Shown in pieces: positions 61,296 to 64,000 of a DNA stretch of 64,000 nucleotides (positions are counted from its first letter, which is position 1; each line of letters starts with the position of its first letter). Under the pieces are notes generated by a model. That model had not been told where the DNA came from, searched no databases, and was given only the letters and a program-made list of their open reading frames with translations. A program made the position numbers and the translations under genes. The DNA is taken from NCBI GenBank assembly GCA_032718565.1, contig JAVGVS010000021.1:3051384-3115383 (forward strand). The letters are read 5' to 3'. Source of the stretch: Distichodus sexfasciatus (lineage: Eukaryota; Chordata; Actinopteri; Characiformes; Distichodontidae).

Positions 61296-61570
61296 CAGTC
61301 AAAGTCAAAGTCAAAGTCAACTTTATTGTCATCTCTGCTATATACTGTACAGATACATAGAGAGACGAGACGACGTGGCTCCAGGTTATTTCCAGTGCAA
61401 CAAACAAAGAACAGTAGAACAGAGAATAAATAGGCAGTGGCACGACTAGGCACATGGGATAGACAATAAATAAGTAAAAATACTAAAATATACATTAAAC
61501 AATATACATTTTAAACCAGACAATATACAATATACATTTTAGACTAGACAGGGAAGACAGACATAGAGCT
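61296..61570 (-). repeat. Probable LINE-derived repeat with (GACTTT)n end
   Basis: Three to four gtcaaa units at 61298-61320 run into ctttattgtcatc and an atactgtacagatacat-type segment. Read on the minus strand this would be a LINE or SINE 3' end with a (GACTTT)n tail. Body words (acgacgtggctccagg, cagtgcaa, acaatataca) recall a common fish repeat. The family is not certain. Confidence 0.45.
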
Positions 61571-64000
61571 AAAACAGAAAGCAGAAAACATTCTAAATAT
61601 ACACTTACAACACATGGAAGAATAATGGCTGTATTAGGACTATTTAATTTTTAGTGTTTTACTAGAACTCTGTATGCATTGCACACAATCCTGCCTTAGT
61701 TTATGAATATGGATTTAGGGAGAGAAAGATCATTTCAGCCTGTTCAATTTTTGATCTACATACTGTATACCTGTGGACTTTAATTGGCATAGAGTCCAGG
61801 ATCAAATACTATACACAGATCTGCTACAGTGAATCAGAAACATGGTGTAATCTCCTGAGACAGGTGAACTGAAGCATCACCCACCACCATGTTCCTGCTA
61901 AAGCTTTTTCACTGTAATGACCATATGAAGACTTCTGAGTCTTTTCCCAAACCATCCACTCTTTCTGGCAATAAATCTCTTTGAATCATTTGATATGTTT
62001 ACAAGTACACCAGGACTGAATACCAGTCCAATTAGCACATCTCATATAAAACATTATGATGTAAACAACATTTTTGTCTACTATACCATGTGAGTGTTCT
62101 AGCAGTAAATATATGCCACTTAATGTGGTTATGGCCAATTTTATAGATATTTAAGACACATTTTAAAACGTAAATGCTTTAACATCACTGTGTGGCATTT
62201 TTTAACACTTCCTGTCGTCCAGATAACAACTCTCTTACACCCACTTTCCTGCAGGTGTAAGTGGCAAACATTTGTGAAGGTGTCAGTATGTTTTGGATTT
62301 TTTTGAGGCTTTGTTTGAGTCTAAATATTTTTGAACTACATGTTGTTGTGTGGAATGGAAATGGGCCATATTGCTGTATCTCCCAAGATAAAGGTACAAA
62401 AGCATGGCATCATCAGGAAGGATGTCTGTGGATTTTACAGACAGGAGAGAACCTTTGAACATGGGTAGATGCCCATCACAAAAGACATAGAAAACAACAA
62501 CAAAAATAATTAAGCAGAATAGTCAGAGCTAGCAAGAGTTTGGGAGCCACTATCCACACCACCTAAGTACAAATCTGGGAATAAAACACATGAACTAGAC
62601 ACAACAAGCACCAGATGTACAGCAAAAGTTTTTTACTTGACAAAACACATGGGTCCAACCTCTGTTAATGGAAGCAAAAATGACAAATTCAATCAGTATT
62701 TTGACCTGCAGTTATTAAATAAAATCTTCCTCACAAATTTTCTCCTTCAGTCTATGTTTTAACAGGTAATACAAGCTTAGTCCCAGATCTAGTTCAATAT
62801 TAACTAGGTATAGTACACCAGAACAGAACTAACCACAAAGAGAGCTAGAGCTGGAGAGTTGGCCTCCTACAACAATAGCTGACAGCTGAAAGTGGCTATT
62901 ATTCTCAAACACCGGCCAAACAACCTAACACTGACTGTAAAGTAGGCAACCGTAAGAGCGGGTACTTTGCTTTAACATGAGGTGCTCGCCAAACTTCCAC
63001 TGACAGCAAATGACTTCCTCTGGCAGCAGTCACACTGTTCAAGATTCCTGCTACACACTCACAGGTAGCACAGGAAAAATCAAGCTGAAGTGCCACAAAT
63101 CAGGTATCTCAACACCACACATCACTGTTCCCACTCAAGCCTTTTTGTACTAGTGCTCAGTTGCATCTTTTGACTGCTGGGTACACAATTCAGAGGAACA
63201 CCCCAACTGGGATTTTCAATTTAAGAATTAAAACATTTATAGTTTTTTCATTGTACATCTAAACAGGTATTTAAATTAAACTATTTATGGTACTTATGTA
63301 AAATCCTGAGATGAATATGTTACAAAATAGAGTTACAGAGTTATGAAGTTATACTTGTATGTAGTAGAGATGACAAAGGCTACTTTGACTTAACTTAGAC
63401 TTAAACTATAGGTGGCATCAAGACAAGTTCCATTTGGTGGAATTGTGGCAAACCAAGTGAAGGATTTAGCCTCAGATTAATTGAGGTGGTTTGTGAGTGA
63501 GAACAGACATAAAAGTTTTTTAAAAGCATCAGAGTAGTGAGTGTATGTCAGGTTTGAAAGTGTCAAGAACAGACCATCAACCAAAGACATCCATGCAATG
63601 GCAGGACTATAGTTGAAACACTTTATTGATCGAAGAGGTGAAACAAGGCAAACACAGAGTGCTCAGGAGTCATGTACTGTCCAATGTTGTACAGTGATGC
63701 TGAACACAGATTAAACATAACATGTGAGGTGTCTAATATTTTGTACACTTGTGTGGTCAGTGTCATTTCCAAAACATTTAAAAAAATAAATAAATAATAA
63801 AAATGCCAGATGCCACAGTTTTATTTAATAAAATAAAATATTTTGCTGTGAGGAAACAGAAATGCAATGTAGGGCTAACATGGTGTCCAACTGGGCTCAA
63901 ATAAATTTAAAAAAACATATTTTTTCTTCTTTGTGTACGCTGAGTTGGAAGTAATCTCTATGGAAAATGAAATATTATTCTGCAGTTGCACCGTCCATTT
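61571..64000. other. Non-genic interval
   Basis: No gene or repeat was recognised up to the window end. Short A-rich and aaata runs lie near 63780-63840. Confidence 0.4.

Noticed and set aside
1..64000. CRISPR array, operon or other bacterial-type system
   Set aside because: No regularly spaced direct repeats with unique spacers and no dense gene packing. All repeat content is of vertebrate type.

Overview
This window looks like nuclear DNA from a ray-finned (teleost) fish. It is AT-rich, has no operon-like gene packing, carries many vertebrate-type microsatellites, and holds a typical teleost mix of mobile elements: V-SINE (DANA/HAmo-like) and other tRNA-derived SINEs, Tc1/mariner and hAT DNA transposons with their MITEs, a DIRS1-type tyrosine-recombinase retrotransposon and LTR remnants. 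The species cannot be named from the sequence. An otophysan-like repeat mix is my impression only.

I find no host protein-coding gene I can support. The open frames are short, mostly under 110 codons. The only protein-like stretches belong to mobile elements: DIRS1 gag and reverse transcriptase, a ruined Tc1/mariner transposase, and a short LINE-like C-terminus. The window is therefore probably intergenic or inside a large intron.

Layout. 0-9 kb: a SINE tail, a minus-strand V-SINE, an LTR-like block with a TATA box, then unique AT-rich sequence. 9-15 kb: a Tc1 deletion derivative (8953-9464), a LINE-like relic (about 11.9 kb), a 351-bp TTAA-flanked MITE (13276-13626) and a solo LTR with a perfect 5-bp target duplication (14468-14877). 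15-29 kb: mostly unique sequence with two SINE pieces. 29.8-30.7 kb: three SINEs stacked together, one with a perfect 12-bp target duplication and a foldback at its 5' edge. 31-39.3 kb: microsatellites, a SINE, a broken Tc1/mariner transposase (35.8-36.4 kb) and a SINE interrupted by a MITE. 39.8-43.9 kb: a GC-rich 3.1-kb DIRS1 element (40605-43711), with diverged direct copies of an unexplained ~130-bp sequence on either side. 48.4-49.3 kb: an 859-bp hAT MITE with a perfect 8-bp target duplication. 49.5-55 kb: more SINEs, one carrying a nested 104-bp hAT-like MITE. 55-64 kb: microsatellites, a possible second solo LTR (57287-57583), a full V-SINE and further SINE/LINE pieces.

No element here appears able to move on its own. 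The DIRS1 copy lacks most of pol, the Tc1 copies have lost or ruined their transposase, and the MITEs and SINEs depend on enzymes encoded elsewhere. The most informative structure is the DIRS1 copy. Its inverted repeats and its internal complementary region, which matches both element ends, are intact enough to fix both termini to the base.
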